The notes: generated by a model not told the origin, from the letters alone. A stretch of 64,000 bases of DNA from Acanthopleura granulata (GCA_016165875.1 JABBOT010000080.1:6182759-6246758), one strand, 5' to 3'. Positions 1 through 12,069 are shown, numbered from the stretch's first letter. A program made the numbers and translations.

Positions 1-732
1 GGCTCCGGGCCGTGACAGCAGGATTATGATGTTGAGAGCGTTCTTTGAATTTTATTGCCAAGTTTACTTCATCTAGAAGGCTAAGCCTTCGTTCTTTTCT
101 TTAGCACATATATGTTCATGCATACTGTAAGACATCAGTTCATGTTACTGAAAACTGAATGGAAAAGAAAACTGATTAAACGTAGGTTTGCTCCTTAGGG
201 GTTTTTGTTGCTGTTGTTGGGGCCGCATTTGTGTGGTCTGGTGCAAGAATCAAAATGACATTTAAAGTTAAAATGACACAACTCAATCTTACAACTCATT
301 CGACACTTTCTGATATTGGCGTTTATGTCTCTTGTGCTTCGACGTGATATACATGCACCATCCATGCATTTATATTAAAATTTCAAGAATGTTTCATTTT
401 AGTTCAGTTTTAAAAGTTTTACCTCAGGTGATGACTTTTTCTACAGACAAATCCATGTTGTGTCGTGCATATGTCTGTGTGTTTAATGTGTTTTAAGACT
501 ATCGCCTGATGTAATAATCAGTCATGTGACATATCAGGCTTTACACCTCAAATTGCAAATCCGTCGTGTTGACTTGGTATTGGCCTCTTACTGGAGCGAT
601 GTTTATGAATGACAATGCAATGACCTTAACTCTGTTGACATTTTAAAAACTTGAATAAATGCAATTAAATTCAATGTATGTGCAATCAAAGAGAGATATG
701 GTTGGCAGACCAGCACAACGTTTTTTGTTGAG
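1..732. other. No recognisable feature
   Basis: AT-rich sequence with no long open frame, tandem repeat or TE signature that I can see. Confidence 0.5.
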
Positions 733-739
733 GTCAAAG

Positions 740-980
740 ATATTTTTTTAACTTATTCTAGTGGTGTTAAAAGCCGTACTCGGGGATATTTCACTTATAG
801 CCAGCAATATCGTGGGAGGATACTGGGCACAGCTGTATTCGCAGATTGCTGGCGGACCTTCCCACATAGGACCGGATAGGAAGCCAGCGTGAGCTGGGGC
901 TGAACTGTCAGCGACCACCTGGTAAGAGCCGCCTTGGCCAATGCACTGCATTAGTGTGCTAACTTCCTCGGACACGGAAT
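740..980 (-). repeat. SINE family A, diverged copy
   Basis: The plus strand reads tail to head: a degenerate SINE body (GCCGTACTC, ATTTCACTTATA, CTTCCCACAT, GAAGCCAGCGTGAGCTGG) followed by the remnant of the tRNA-like head. It is flanked by a short direct repeat GTCAAAG (733-739 and 981-987), which looks like a target-site duplication. A minus-strand 75-codon frame inside it is a by-product of the repeat and not a gene. Confidence 0.75.
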
Positions 981-1089
981 GTCAAAGGTAAGGAAGCACT
1001 GAACTGGAAAGAGCCACGCGGGAAATCTCTTGACAGAAAGAGGTTAAGCCATTGATACTCGCCTGTCTTTGTATATCTTGTGAGCTGTA

Positions 1090-1440
1090 ATTTTCTTTCA
1101 TTCAATCTCGTCTCGTATTTATACACCTTCTGTTCCAAAAATATGTGTCTATGTATAAACTCTAGTACGTAATGTCTTTGAGGTTATGGAGTTACAGTTA
1201 TATCTCACAGGAATCGCTCGCGCTCGGGTCATAATTTTACCTCGAGGAAACACTTCTCACTTTATCCACAACCGAATGTGGACAAATAACAGCCTGTTAT
1301 TGCCTCCAAATTACCCTTTTTTTCAGAACTAGCAATGTAATTACATAGACAGGGGATATGATACAGTTGGTAACAACCTTTCTTGAAGAACAACAACGTG
1401 GTTCATCTGTACAAATGAAATCCAGACTCTGCTATAAGCA
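1090..1440. repeat. Local duplication, copy 1 (partner at 3235-3545)
   Basis: Shares ordered blocks with 3235-3545: CCTCGAGGAAACACTT, CTTTATCCACAA, ACAAATAACAG, GTAATTACA and CAACAACGTGGTTCAT. Spacing is nearly collinear, so this is a direct duplication about 2.15 kb apart. No coding frame survives in either copy. Confidence 0.75.
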
Positions 1441-1710
1441 TTGTCCACTAAATGTAACATTTACTTTTAACAGATGTGTTAGTAACAACCCAACATTTCC
1501 TATGTTGCTTTAGATCAATTATCTGAGAAATGAATTCCTGCAAGGAAGTGCGGTATATTGATTGAGGAGTGCACGGTATATTGATCGCCTGTCGCACTTT
1601 GGGACACTCATGCCCGTCTCAGTTCTCAAGGGCATCACACATGATACGATGTGATTATGTGACAAAGCCAGTTCTTAAAGGCAGGACACACCAAGGCAAT
1701 TCCATTGAAT
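1441..1710. other. No recognisable feature
   Basis: Between the duplication block and a SINE. It contains a short local repeat, GCGGTATATTGATTG / CACGGTATATTGATCG (about 1550-1587). Nothing else is seen. Confidence 0.4.
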
Positions 1711-1872
1711 TTGATTTATTGATTTATTTAATTGGTCTTTTAAGCCGTACTCAAGAACATTTCACTTATACGATGGCGGCTAGCATTATGGTGGAAGGAA
1801 ACCCGGCAGAGCAAGCGGGAAATCCACTACCATCCGCAGGTTGGCGGACCCTCCCGCATACGGCCGGAGACA
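1711..1872 (-). repeat. SINE family A, head-truncated
   Basis: T-rich tail, then AATTGGTCTTTTAAGCCG, ACTCAAGAACATTTCACTTA, GGCGGCTAGCATTATGG and CATCCGCAGGTTGG, ending at CGGCCGGAGA. The tRNA-like head is missing. The 119-codon plus-strand frame over it (1569-1928) is repeat-derived. Confidence 0.85.
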
Positions 1873-2000
1873 AAGTCATTGAAATGAGCAGTCTTCAACG
1901 TTTGTGTAGAAGTAAGTTTGACATTTGATACCATTTTATTTCAAGCTACACACTTTAAAAATCCATACGCTTGTTGTTTAAGGTCATACGTTCTTGATAG
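1873..2000. repeat. Local duplication, copy 1, distal block (partner 4105-4182 and 4457-4500)
   Basis: AGTCTTCAACGTTTGTGTAG, TTTGACATTTGATACCATTT and ATTTCAAGC match 4110-4170. TCCATACGCTTGTTG matches the sequence after the SINE at 4456. The partner has been split by a later SINE insertion, which orders the two events. Confidence 0.7.
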
Positions 2001-2219
2001 AGCGCAAACGTCTGAAGAGACCTGCAACAAAATCTGTCATTGTAGTATTATGTGGTTGACAGACTGCCAGAAGAACTCGTGCGCTTTGTCCAAGTTAATT
2101 TGGTCCCTCTCTGTCTTACCAAGAGAAACATTGTTGAAATTATTTGCTGAAACGGTTGCGTTCATAAAAAGTTGGTCGCTACAAGCGTTGATCAAGTCCA
2201 GCTCACACTAACTTCTTGT

Positions 2220-2382
2220 CCAGCCGTGCATGGGAATGTCCGACGGCAACCTACGGATGGTCGTGGGTTTCCACCGGGCTCTGCTCGGTTTCCTCGCACT
2301 ATAATGCTGGCTGCCGTCGTATAAGTGAAATATTCTTGAGTACGGCGTAAAACACCAATCAAAAAAATAAATAAATAAAAAA
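2220..2382 (+). repeat. SINE family A, head-truncated
   Basis: Reads body to tail on the plus strand: CTACGGATGGTCGTGGGTTT, GGGCTCTGCTCGGTTTCCTC, TAATGCTGGCTGCCGTCG, ATAAGTGAAATATTCTTGAG, TACGGCGTAAAACACCAATC, then an (AAAT)n tail. No tRNA head. Confidence 0.9.
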
Positions 2383-3234
2383 CGCTTAATTACAAGTGTC
2401 TGCGTGATATTTTCGGGACTGAAATGATTAGTTATACTGCCAGGCAGCATTTAAAATTATTACGACGATTTGTAACTCTTATAGTCCGAGAAAAGAAGGC
2501 TGCTGCGCGCGACTGCATGATACTTCCGTGTGCATGTGCGAAAGCCTTTACCCTGATCACGCTGTTTTTTTCATAGATACATAATTTAATTATAGAGTAT
2601 AGTATTACATAGTAAATATAGGCTTTCTTGTGGTCTGCTGTCAGGACAGTTGGTGGAGGAATGCTCACGTTATTTGGTCTCAGTTGATCCCATACAATAA
2701 CCTTTACACGAAATTACAACCCGAAGGGGTAACTCACAGGATTCATTTTATGTGCATCTTTCACAGATCTGTAGGTTTGGGGATTAGGGTAAATGCTATC
2801 TCACAGATTAAACGGCTTAGATAGCGACTGGCTGCATACACCAGTAAGGATTACAAGTGATCTCCGCACAAGGGTACACACACTTCCACGATAAATCAAA
2901 TATAGCTGAGAATATAACTAAACCAAATCATAACTCTTTCATTTATTGTTGGACGTGATAATAAGATATGTAAAATTTCAGAAAATTTTTGACAAACCAA
3001 AAACATTCTTTATTGCAATATCTTGACATGGGTTTTGCGGATATTAATGATGTTCACTGTTTTGTTTTATCATTCACTCTGTTATCTGCTAAACCGTCAT
3101 ACGCTGTAATGAAGGATACAGATTGCTGCCCTGGTTAAGGTATTCTTAGCACACTGTCTGGTTGAGATCACTTTGAAGGCGTTGCCGTCGATGTGTCAGT
3201 CCTGCTTTATCTTCTTCTTCTCGTCCCGAATTGA
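2383..3234. other. No recognisable feature
   Basis: Overlapping short frames on both strands around 2432-2824 have no protein signature. No repeats recognised. Confidence 0.4.
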
Positions 3235-3545
3235 TGTTTTCTCTTCTTCGTTTGAAAATCTACGTGTATGTGTACAACTCCAGTAGAGGTAGTGTCTTAT
3301 AGGTTATCAAGGTACAGTTACATTACATTGACATCTCCCACGCTGAGGCCATTATTTGCCTCGAGGAAACACTTACAGCTTTGGCTTTATCCACAATCGA
3401 ACTCCTACAAATAACAGACTGTAATTATATCCAAATTACTTTTTTTGAAACTTAGAATTGTAATTACACGGACCAAGTTATTGCTAACCCTATCTCTGAA
3501 GTGCAACAACGTGGTTCATTTGTACACATGAAATCCAGATTCCAC
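3235..3545. repeat. Local duplication, copy 2 (partner 1090-1440)
   Basis: Collinear blocks as described for 1090-1440: CCTCGAGGAAACACTTACAG, GGCTTTATCCACAATCGAAC and CAACAACGTGGTTCATTTGT. Confidence 0.75.
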
Positions 3546-3649
3546 ATTTATCATTTATCAGAACTTTAACACTGATCTCCTCAAATGTATCCCTATATTC
3601 TGTGTTGACTTTCCTGTTGCTTGTTGGAATAGTTGACGTTTCTGAATAA

Positions 3650-4012
3650 GAGTGTTTCGACATCGAACTTTTTTGTCGTCAAAAGTAAAAATAGTCCTAC
3701 TGTATCATGTGACTTGTCAAAAATTTTAGGCAAGGTTTGGTGACTTTGTTTTACTGATCACCTATTTCACCGTGTTCAGGAGGTGCAAATGACATTTTCT
3801 TCCTTCAGGAACTTCTTAAGTTCACAAACCTCCAGCTCTTTAATTTTCACTGTAGGTCGGCCAGTCTAGATAACTTTTTGTTACACTACCTTGAGACACT
3901 CCTGTTATAGTAAATGTAATCAGAAATAGTTGACAAACAGTTTTGCTAAGTCACGTGGTACAGTAGGAATTTTCTTACCTCTAGAGATAAAAGAGTTCGA
4001 ACACGAATCTCC
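3650..4012. mobile_element. MITE with long terminal inverted repeats, copy A
   Basis: About 360 bp whose two ends are inverted copies of each other over at least 70 bp. The left end reads GAGTGTTTCGACATCGAACT then CCTACTGTATCATGTGACTT. The right end, reverse-complemented, reads GAGATTCGTGTTCGAACTC then CCTACTGTACCACGTGACTT. The middle contains AGGAACTTCTTAAG. Copy B is at 29897-30253. There is no transposase frame, so it is non-autonomous, and the superfamily cannot be set because no clear target duplication is seen. It sits inside copy 2 of the 1.1/3.2-kb duplication. Confidence 0.75.
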
Positions 4013-4182
4013 GTTGTTCTAAAGGTCACCACGTACCAGATGATGAGATGATATGTTACAAAATGATTTCTTTAAGGCACAATAATCCCAAGCAAAGCCC
4101 TTAAAAAGAACAAAGTCTTCAGCATTCGAGTAGAAGTGAAGGTGACATTTGACACCATTTTATTTCAAGCGACAGACTTACA

Positions 4183-4446
4183 TTTATTTATTCATTTGAT
4201 TGGTGTTTTACGCCGTACTCAAGAATTTTTTACTTATACGACGGCGGCCAGTATATATTGGACGGAAACCGGGCAGAGCCCGGGAGAAACCCACGACCAT
4301 CCGTAGGTTGCTGGCAGACCTTCCCACGTATGGCCGGAGAGGAAGTCAGCATGAGCTGGTCTTGAACTCACAGCGACCGCATTGGTGGGAGGCTTAAGGT
4401 CATTGTGCTGCAATAGCGTGCTAACCGACCGAGTCACGGAGGCCCC
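4183..4446 (-). repeat. SINE family A, full length with 10-bp TSD
   Basis: Complete element from a T-rich tail (ATTTATTCATTTGATTGGTG) to the tRNA-like head. Read on the minus strand, the head has an A-box-like GTGACTCGGTCGGTTAGCAC and a B-box-like GAGTTCAAGACC. It is flanked by a perfect direct repeat CAGACTTACA (4173-4182 and 4447-4456), so it is a real retroposition event. It interrupts copy 2 of the local duplication. Open frames on both strands here are repeat-derived. Confidence 0.93.
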
Positions 4447-4499
4447 CAGACTTACAAGATCCATACGTTATCATTTCAGGTTATAAGACTTTGATTGAT

Positions 4500-5598
4500 C
4501 TTGAAGATGATCTTTTATTTCGCGCTTTTCGCAGAAAGTTTACAGTTATGTTTACATTATAAGATCGCTATTTATTCAATATCCTAATAAACATCTGGCA
4601 ACCGACTCGATGACATGACGCCTTAATGCCCCCCAAAATTAAAGTTTTTCCAGACCACTCAGACCACTCAGGCCACAAATATTCCTACCATGATGGGACA
4701 TTAATAAAGGACAAAGAAATAACATCTGATAAAAGTCTGACTTTCAAAAAGAAAGGGACATTCTCATCGCTGTGGCATGTGTGTACATGAATGAGCTGTA
4801 AGCCATGGCTGAAACACATGCTCTCTGTCTACTGACGTTTTACCTGCATGATTGGGCTATGCCATAAATAGGGCCCTAGGACAAACGAATGTCCCGTGTG
4901 TGGTTAGCGCCTTATCCAGGTTAGCAGGTGCAGATGACTTAATAGCAAGGTGATTCTATTTTTCTCCTGCAAATATCATTTAGACTCTCCGGCTTTTTTT
5001 ATAAAGTGTATGTCAGTCACCGCTTGGCTGTTTGAAACGCAGGTGAGTTTGCTGTGCACTAATAACCCTTGAGAAAATTCGCACATGAACAGATTGGATC
5101 CGATCGAAATACTTTAAAAATGTGTTTGGCGTAGAACTACTTAAAATACTAAATATACCTCTCTTATACTTTTGTGAACCCTGTCTTTTACATATTAATT
5201 ATATTTTTTTTATCTATTTCTACGCTAAGTGGTTCAGTGCCTGGCCTACATTTTATCCTCTGTGTACGTTGTAGCCAGCGCTGGAATTCAGTCTCACGTT
5301 CTCGAGGCTTTTATGTTTATGAGTTTCGTGTAGACCCTACATTCTGGAAAGATGTACCTATATTGTAAATATGTTTACGAACAGACTATCCAAAATTTTC
5401 TTTACGCCAGTCTGTAAATACGCGGGACGAAGTTAGAAGTTTTCCTGTCATTCGACATTCGTCACTTTAAACTCCATTTTTCTGTACGAATGCACTTTGT
5501 GTTTCGCCACTGGTTATTTTGTTCGAGACGTTGCTTTTGAGCTTGTATCGCTCATTGTATCTTTGCGCCATTAGATACATTTCATCCCAGCTTACCCG
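4500..5598. other. No recognisable feature
   Basis: Unique-looking AT-rich DNA. The short plus-strand frame at 5174-5368 has a hydrophobic start but no splice or family support. Confidence 0.4.
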
Positions 5599-5610
5599 TG
5601 TACATTTCAG

Positions 5611-5807
5611 AGGACGGAAACAACCATCGCCAGCTTGTCATGACGGACGCTATTGTCAACCCGTCCGCCCAGGAAAGTTGCACCTTGCAGGGGAGTTGGA
5701 ATTATACCAGAGTCAGCGTATCGTGCCTACTGCTCTTTGTCACTTACAGGACTGTCATCCTTCGATTTGATAATTCCCAAGGACTATGGATTCTATGTTT
5801 ACGTTGA
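5611..5807 (+). CDS. Candidate terminal exon, unknown product
   Basis: A good acceptor (TGTACATTTCAG, AG at 5609-5610) is followed by an open frame of about 65 codons to a stop at 5805-5807. The peptide has two Cys, one possible N-glycosylation site (WNYTR) and a hydrophobic stretch (VSCLLLFVTY). I do not recognise a family. Downstream, GATTTGGACGCTATCATCAG resembles CATTTGGACACTGTCATCAG near 30500, so the neighbourhood is duplicated. It may be a chance frame. Confidence 0.2.
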
Positions 5808-6299
5808 CTGACTTGCCATTGGAAGTCGGAATATTCCATTCGGATTTGGACGCTATCATCAGTAAGAAACTGTTGTCTGAGACGACTGGATTTTAGCGCG
5901 GGCAACCATAAATGCATGTCTCACTTGCCCTACCGGCCCCGTTTTTCCATACACTAAAGTGGCGTCGCCCCTTGCCCCGTTAAAAACCCGTTGTCCTCAA
6001 TAAAATTAATGCCTAGTTGGGAAAATATGAAATTGTCAGTGAAACTATATAGACTGAACTGAACGGTCAATGAAATTTCGTTATGGGCAACTTTGAAAAC
6101 AGATGTTGGTGGGCACCCACCAGATTAGATAAAAATTAGATAAACTTGCCAATGCAATTCTAAGATTTCTCCCAAGAATATAAGTTTGTTGTCAGGGATT
6201 GAAATCTACATGTAGCTGTCAAGACACTGTCGGCATTCCGCCCTTATATATGTTTGTAATCTGACTCAAATGAGCGAGTTTTAAAGGTTGTCTTTTCAG

Positions 6300-6697
6300 G
6301 TGTCTTGTCCTTATTTTGTCTCCAAACACCGCTGCTGTCAGCACGAAGAACGCACCTGCCTGGCCTTGAATCTCTGGCCAGCATATTGCTTTTTATCTCC
6401 TTGCAGCGGCTTGCAATCACCGTCCATATTACCTCAGAAGCCTTTAGAAAACCTCGAGAGATCGTGACTATTACTGCTTTAACAATTTTTGTTGACGATG
6501 AACTCAATTTGCCTAAAACTGTTCGGTTGTTTGCGAATGTCAATCACGAGGAATTACCAGTGCGCAGAATCCGGTTGAAATGCCCAGTCAGAGCAGGCTA
6601 CAAGAGAAAGTATTCTACTGTAGTGTGCAAAGCAGCATGCGTATGTGATGCAACGTGGAATATTTACATGTATACCCATTTTGTTCTTCGCGTGTAG
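6300..6697 (+). CDS. Candidate exon, unknown product (130 codons)
   Basis: Acceptor-like GGTTGTCTTTTCAG (AG at 6298-6299) is followed by the second-longest plus-strand-style frame in the window. The translated segment is basic, with three late Cys residues (VVCKAACVCDA), and has no recognised domain. A minus-strand frame of 99 codons (6244-6543) covers the same DNA and is also plausible. Codon use cannot separate them by eye. Treat it as an open question. Confidence 0.2.
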
Positions 6698-6829
6698 AAA
6701 TGAGAAGGGATCCTGCAAAAGTCATGATGGTGCCAAGGCCTGGCCATTGGTGCTGTTGAGTAAGACATGCCCTGGTGCGTTCAGGGTATGTTATGACACG
6801 GAGTTACCGGTCTGTTCAGAAGTATAAGT

Positions 6830-7654
6830 GGTTTATAGTTTAACGATCCTGTAAGATGAATAAATGGTTTATAGTATAACGATTAGAAGTTTCGCATACT
6901 GCATTTACGACATGTTTTAGCAAAGCTGTGATGCGTCACGAGATTCAGTTTATGTGCGCGGTAATTTAGCTTCTTGTTGAGCAGAAGGTGTACTGGGTGG
7001 TTTGTCATGAAAATGTCTGTATGTCTGCTGCCTTTCGTGTCTGTAACCAATGCTGAAATATTACCAAATATGTTTTAGTAAATTTATTCATTCGACTAAG
7101 AAAACTACGTCTTACTCCGGCAGAAACAAAAAGATTTGTCAGCTTTTTTTGGCTTTCACTTGTAAAACTTAAGGTTCAACTTTTGAAACTGAAACGTCTT
7201 TGAATCTTTGAACAATATTATGACTTTATTTGTAATTACCAAACTTGCCATTGCACGGCTCTGCACGTACAGTTAAAAAGTTCGCTGTGCTGCTCAACCA
7301 CCCATATTACCGACCGTTACAATACTGTAGCTATATAGTAATGCCAAACAGCGCATAGCGGGACATTTACTCCGTGCTAAGCCTAAGGGCCGTTAAGAAT
7401 GCTGTAATACCATGGGGTCAAGGACCTGTTATTTTATATGCAATCAGCCAGTTTCCATCGTCTATATCCAAGTCTGTTTCTTGGCCATAGTTTCCATACG
7501 AACTCAGACACCAGAGGTTCTGTGAAAGTACGGAACGCGTGAAGTCTCCTGACAATCCGTGGAAGAGTAGAAATTGGATGTCAGAGGACTCTCAGCGTAA
7601 CACAACAAGGAACATAAGGACACGTCCCTGACGGCTCCTATTGCGGTAACTATG
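6830..7654. other. No recognisable gene; possible distant match to 11.5-11.7 kb
   Basis: TGGTTTATAG is repeated at 6829 and 6865. Around 7300-7430 the fragment AATACCATGGGGTCAAG resembles ACGTAATATGGGGTCAAG near 11650, hinting that the 8.2/12.1-kb duplication extends this far. Confidence 0.35.
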
Positions 7655-7820
7655 TACTTATTTATTTATTTATTTATTTATCATCGTTGAAGAAAACCCA
7701 GGACGTTATGCCGATTGCTGGCAGAGACTCTCACTTACGGTGGGAGAGAAAGCTAGCATAAGCTGTACTTTAACTTTGAGCTTTGCTACTGCGCTAAGCA
7801 CCTAGACCACGCCGGCTACT
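7655..7820 (-). repeat. SINE family A, strongly decayed
   Basis: (ATTT)n run at 7659-7682, then GCCGATTGCTGGCAGA, GGGAGAGAAAGCTAGCATAA and CGCTAAGCACCTAGACCACG, in the order expected for the inverted SINE. The central core is deleted. Confidence 0.6.
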
Positions 7821-8027
7821 CGTAACTATGCATGCGAGTCGAAGGTCAAATCGCATCGATGGAGACTAATGGCTATAGAATTACGCATATACAAACAGAA
7901 GACAGCCAGAAACAACACTCAACGTGGAAAACGAAGAGAACATATGGACAAAACACAGTAGAATGATTTGAGTCTTCATTGTCTTCTTTGACAATTTGAA
8001 GGATTGCTTAAAACGTTTATGTTTCTT

Positions 8028-8165
8028 TCTTTATTTATTTGATTAGTTTCTTACGCCGTACTCAAGAATGTTTCACATATAGGACGGCGGCCAGCATTTT
8101 GTTGGACGAAAACTGCGCAGAGCCCAGTGGAAACTCACGACCATCCGCCAGTTGCTGGCAGATGG
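8028..8165 (-). repeat. SINE family A, head-truncated
   Basis: TTATTTATTTGATTAGTTTC, TTACGCCGTACTCAAGAATG, GACGGCGGCCAGCATT and CATCCGCCAGTTGCTGGCAG. Immediately distal is TAATTTATAATTGAAGCA, which matches TAATTTATAGCGGAAGCA at 12070. The SINE abuts the duplication edge. Confidence 0.88.
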
Positions 8166-8169
8166 ACAG

Positions 8170-9480
8170 TAATTTATAATTGAAGCATAAATGATAAAGT
8201 GAATCTCCCAAGTCCTGAAATACACAGAGGGACGATTTTACGTAGAACACGTCTTTCTTGGAACGTAAAATGTTTGTGTTTAGTCGGAATGCACTGATGT
8301 TCGGGTGGGCTAACTCCCCGCTGGAAATAAGGCGGGAAATAATGCATTAGGACATGCACGCTGATAACAATGCGGTTATGGGAGACTAAACGGATGGAAA
8401 GGCTCTATCATTTACTGGTCCCTCAAACGAATTTCCAACAAATCTCATCGACTGAGCACAGTACGTCATAGTGTACAGTGATCATTACCGGTGTATTCCC
8501 CACGGTGCTGTCCTGATCTGATGTACCGCGAACAATGGCTGTGTGACACATCCACGATATGGGCCCACTCCCTTTCATCGGCTGTCTCTAGCCCACTTGA
8601 TGACGGTATTTACGCTCTCTCAATGGAACCAGATTTAACTTGCCTAGTCGTGGATGTAGAGAAATAAATATAGGCGAAGCTTGCTTGAATAAATTCAAAA
8701 GCCTCATTACGTCTGGCAAATAATGTAGTCATCTCCAAGTAATCGCCACTTAAGAGTCTCGCGTTGATACTCCACCCATATATGTCGCGATGGCATGAAG
8801 GAACTCGAAATGGAAGGCTCGTTTTGATTGCGCGATGGGGGCATTGACTAATATTAGTGATCAAGTGTTTCTGTATAGCTGCCTATGACTGTCATCATTT
8901 CGTTTACCAAGCTGATATCAAAGTATAATTCCTTCTCCCCGCAATGGAATTCATCGAATGGTTGAGCTCTACATTTCTCTTCCTGTATTGCAGACAACAT
9001 AATTATGATGTTTATTTCGCTTGTTCTATTTTCAACACAATTGTCTATAAATAGCAGGAAACCATACACCAATTGTTCCAAACTTAGAATGTGGTTATAC
9101 CTGATTTTCTCCTAGCTATAAAACATGTTAAATTAGACGAAGTAAAAGTAGTCTGTGTTTACAACTTGTGTTCAATGTAAACATTACCCACTCTGCGGAG
9201 ACCGGAGTACCTGTAACACGTGTAAAGGTAAGAGAAGAAAACCAGTTTACTTTCCTTTCACATCCACGATGTCACAGACCAAGGAGTCCCGGTTTGGCCA
9301 AAGGCTATATAGGTAGAACATTCATATAAATACTTTATGATATTTAAATTCTGCGCAGGCCATCAACAGCGGTAGATTGATTATCTAGTGCTGATAAGAC
9401 GCGTCCTGAGAGAGCTGCCAAACCTTTTAACAACATGTGGTTGTTGTCTGGTACAATGCAGTCATAGCTGCCGAGTTGCC
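8170..9480. repeat. Direct duplication, copy 1 (partner 12070-14080)
   Basis: Collinear islands shared with 12070-14080 include TAATTTATA..GAAGCAT, GTGATCATTAC, TGTGTGACACA, ATGGAATTCATCGAATG, CAGACAACATAA and AGAGAGCTGCCAAACC. Copies are far diverged with many indels. Minus-strand peptide similarity between the copies (see 8854-9081) suggests a coding ancestor. Confidence 0.7.
8854..9081 (-). pseudogene. Possible PAN/apple-like domain fragment, copy 1
   Basis: A minus-strand frame contains LSAIQEEKCRAQPFDEFH. The diverged copy near 13560-13680 contains LSAKLEENCNALSFDKFH on the same strand and at the collinear position. The shared pattern LSA..EE.C.A..FD.FH resembles the C-x-A-x-x-F core of PAN/apple domains, which are common in secreted molluscan proteins. 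Neither copy continues into a full domain, and a stop follows soon after the motif in copy 2. I infer decayed or partial exons. A family profile search would decide. Confidence 0.3.
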
Positions 9481-11600
9481 GAAGAGTGACGTTGAAATTC
9501 TAATATAATTTTGCTGTCATCGGCTATAATCTGGCTGCCATTGCACCGCGTGAATTCCGCTCTTATCTATCCATATAATCTTACTCAAAGGATGGAGCCT
9601 GCCTTAACCGGGGTATTGTACTTATTTTTTTCATCTCCACGCGCTGTTATTGTTCGACCTTGACATTATGGCAACAGAAATGTTTCTCCTGGCCCTACAG
9701 TACTTTACGATAGCTAAACAGATTACAGTAGAATGTTTCACTAAGCACTTGCTGGGAGTGTATTACTAACTTTGAACTCATTATTCAAAGAACTAAAAAC
9801 TACCAATCTCCATCAGTTACACATCAGCCTGTCGAAATGTCCAGCATGTAAAAATTGTAGATGCTGTGTTATAGATTATGTACGTTAGAATTCTTATAAA
9901 TGACATTCCAGTTGATACGCCTAACTAAACAAATGCAATTGCTCTCAAACATGCTAACAATCATAAGAAAAAGTCCACGCTCAATCATGTTTTCCATTTC
10001 TTAAACTCGTTTAACCCGGCCTCTGCTGAGAATATAAAAGGTTTACAGCAGATTTTAAAGACCCTGCAAGACTGTAAGCATGCCGGATTTATGATACTTT
10101 TTTTTGCAATTATTTTTCCGTTTGAGATCTAACTTCTTTCTGGGTGTATCCTTTAGCAACTTCACTATAGAAAAAAGAAAACCAGAATAAATAAGGAATT
10201 GTAAAACACAAGGAATGCTTTAATAAGAATGTTACATTTTTTTCTGCTGCATATAATTATCCTCTTTCGATGTTAGACCTCAGGTCCTGACGTACGTAAC
10301 CGAGTAATACACACAGGAAATGTTGGGTTTTGAAACGATGAGTATTTAGCTCATTACTCCCATGAGTGGTTCACATACCGCATACAAATCAAGCTTTAAA
10401 AGGATTCGCAAGCTTTGTCAGTCTAGATAATTTTACCGGACATTAAAACGATCCCTAACATATAGATGGAAAACCACCTGTCACTTAAACCGATTACTAA
10501 TCAGCTCAGATTTATCGATCTTCTGCGAAATAACGCGAGGGTTCTCAGGCACGCTGTTGATGTTGTTGCATGAAAGGTCTAGGTGATTGAATTCGCCAGT
10601 TAAACATATTCACTACTAAGCAATAAATCATACGGTATCTTTTCTAAATTCGTCGATTAATATGTCTTCGCGTGAAGACAAGTTGGATAACAAGGTGGAT
10701 TTTTCATAAGTTTGGTCTTACGGCTTAACTGCACCAAAATATATAATATGCCGTTTCTCGGATATTTGATATGGAGGTAAAATTGTAAGCTCATGTAAGT
10801 GCCTGCCCCCAAATGTTGACTCAAATTAAGAGACACGGACTGATGGCTTTAGATACGACTAGCACACTTCTGGCTGCATTGTGTCTTCGTTGGAAGTATA
10901 TATATCCATGCCTCATTTACTAATGTTTGAAACTTATCTAATATATATAATTTAGCAAAATACATGTGTAAACAAATAAGACTTGTGTTGTACCTGATTT
11001 AATCACTCTTTCTTTTTCGAAATTAATGTAAATGAAAATGTGCAAATTAATGAGAGGATTGGAACTCCTGAAACCACGTGGCAGCTGGATCGCTAGTCGA
11101 TACAGAATTACTGAGGTGAATCCAAGAATTATTGAGGTGAATTTTCAGTTCCAACGACCTTAGAAAATGTTTCATAATTTTCCACTGAAAAATATTCTCC
11201 ATACATTATATCATTTATGTCTTTATCGGGAAACTTTGACACTGGTTCTGTTCGTTTTAATAACGAACTTTCAAATGTTCACCTGTTTGATTTGAAGAAA
11301 TAAAATGTTTAACTGAATATATTGCGTGATGAAAACAGAGTCACAGTCATAGTGATTTATCAACTCTAGCCGCTTACTCTGATTTTGCCAGTCAAATCGT
11401 CAGCTCTGATTTTCAAAATGAAACTTCAGGAAAACATTTGGTGCACATTGCCTCTTGAAGGATAAGTGTCAAACTTGTCATCGTACGATGTGGCACGTGC
11501 AGTTTTAAAGAGTACTTCTCAGTAACCGAGCAGTACTGCCCCATTAGTCAATTGTGAGCAATTGTCTGTGCTAAACAGCTCATAACTGCACAGTACTCAT
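9480..11600. other. No recognisable feature
   Basis: About 2.1 kb with no frame of note on either strand and no recognised repeats. Confidence 0.5.
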
Positions 11601-11614
11601 CGGCCATTTAGTCC

Positions 11615-11806
11615 ATGCGTACCAAACAGGAAGATAAGAATCATGACGTAATATGGGGTCAAGAATTTGCTATGGGAGTTACCAGCGAACTGTTATTATT
11701 ATTAATGTTTATATTTGCTTATTTAGTGATTGTCTCCAACCGATATCCAACAACAGGAAACTTTCGAGTATCGTGGCGATATGTAAGAAGCAATTGGATG
11801 CCATAG
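11615..11806 (+). CDS. Candidate short frame with a membrane segment
   Basis: A 63-codon frame with a charged N-terminus, a hydrophobic run (LLLLLMFIFAYLVIV, residues about 28-42), then a basic tail. It looks like a signal anchor but has no splice evidence or conserved copy. A minus-strand frame overlaps it. Low confidence. Confidence 0.15.
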   Translation: MRTKQEDKNHDVIWGQEFAMGVTSELLLLLMFIFAYLVIVSNRYPTTGNFRVSWRYVRSNWMP

Positions 11807-12069
11807 GAAGCTTGACCTAACAAAAGGCGACTCGTCGAAGACAAGAAGCGCAAGAAACGCAATGGAATATCCCAGAGCGCTTGCAGTGCGGTACCAGGAC
11901 ACGTTCGTAGGGAAACCGCTCGGTGTCAGATGGTATCGATGATGACGTTTTAGTCTAGAATTACATGGGAGCAGTAGGTGAGGCTTCAAAACGGGGAATA
12001 AGAAAGGATCCAAACTGGTGATACACTAGATTTTTGTCCTGTATGATAATTTGATTGCCTAACACGTTG

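Noticed and set aside
1569..1928. 119-codon plus-strand frame
   Set aside because: More than half lies in a SINE. The rest has no signature.
4200..4464. Overlapping frames on both strands
   Set aside because: Both lie within the full-length SINE. Similar frames recur in other SINE copies.
6244..6543. Minus-strand 99-codon frame as a gene
   Set aside because: It overlaps a plus-strand frame with a better acceptor. Neither has a domain, so only the plus frame is listed, at low confidence.
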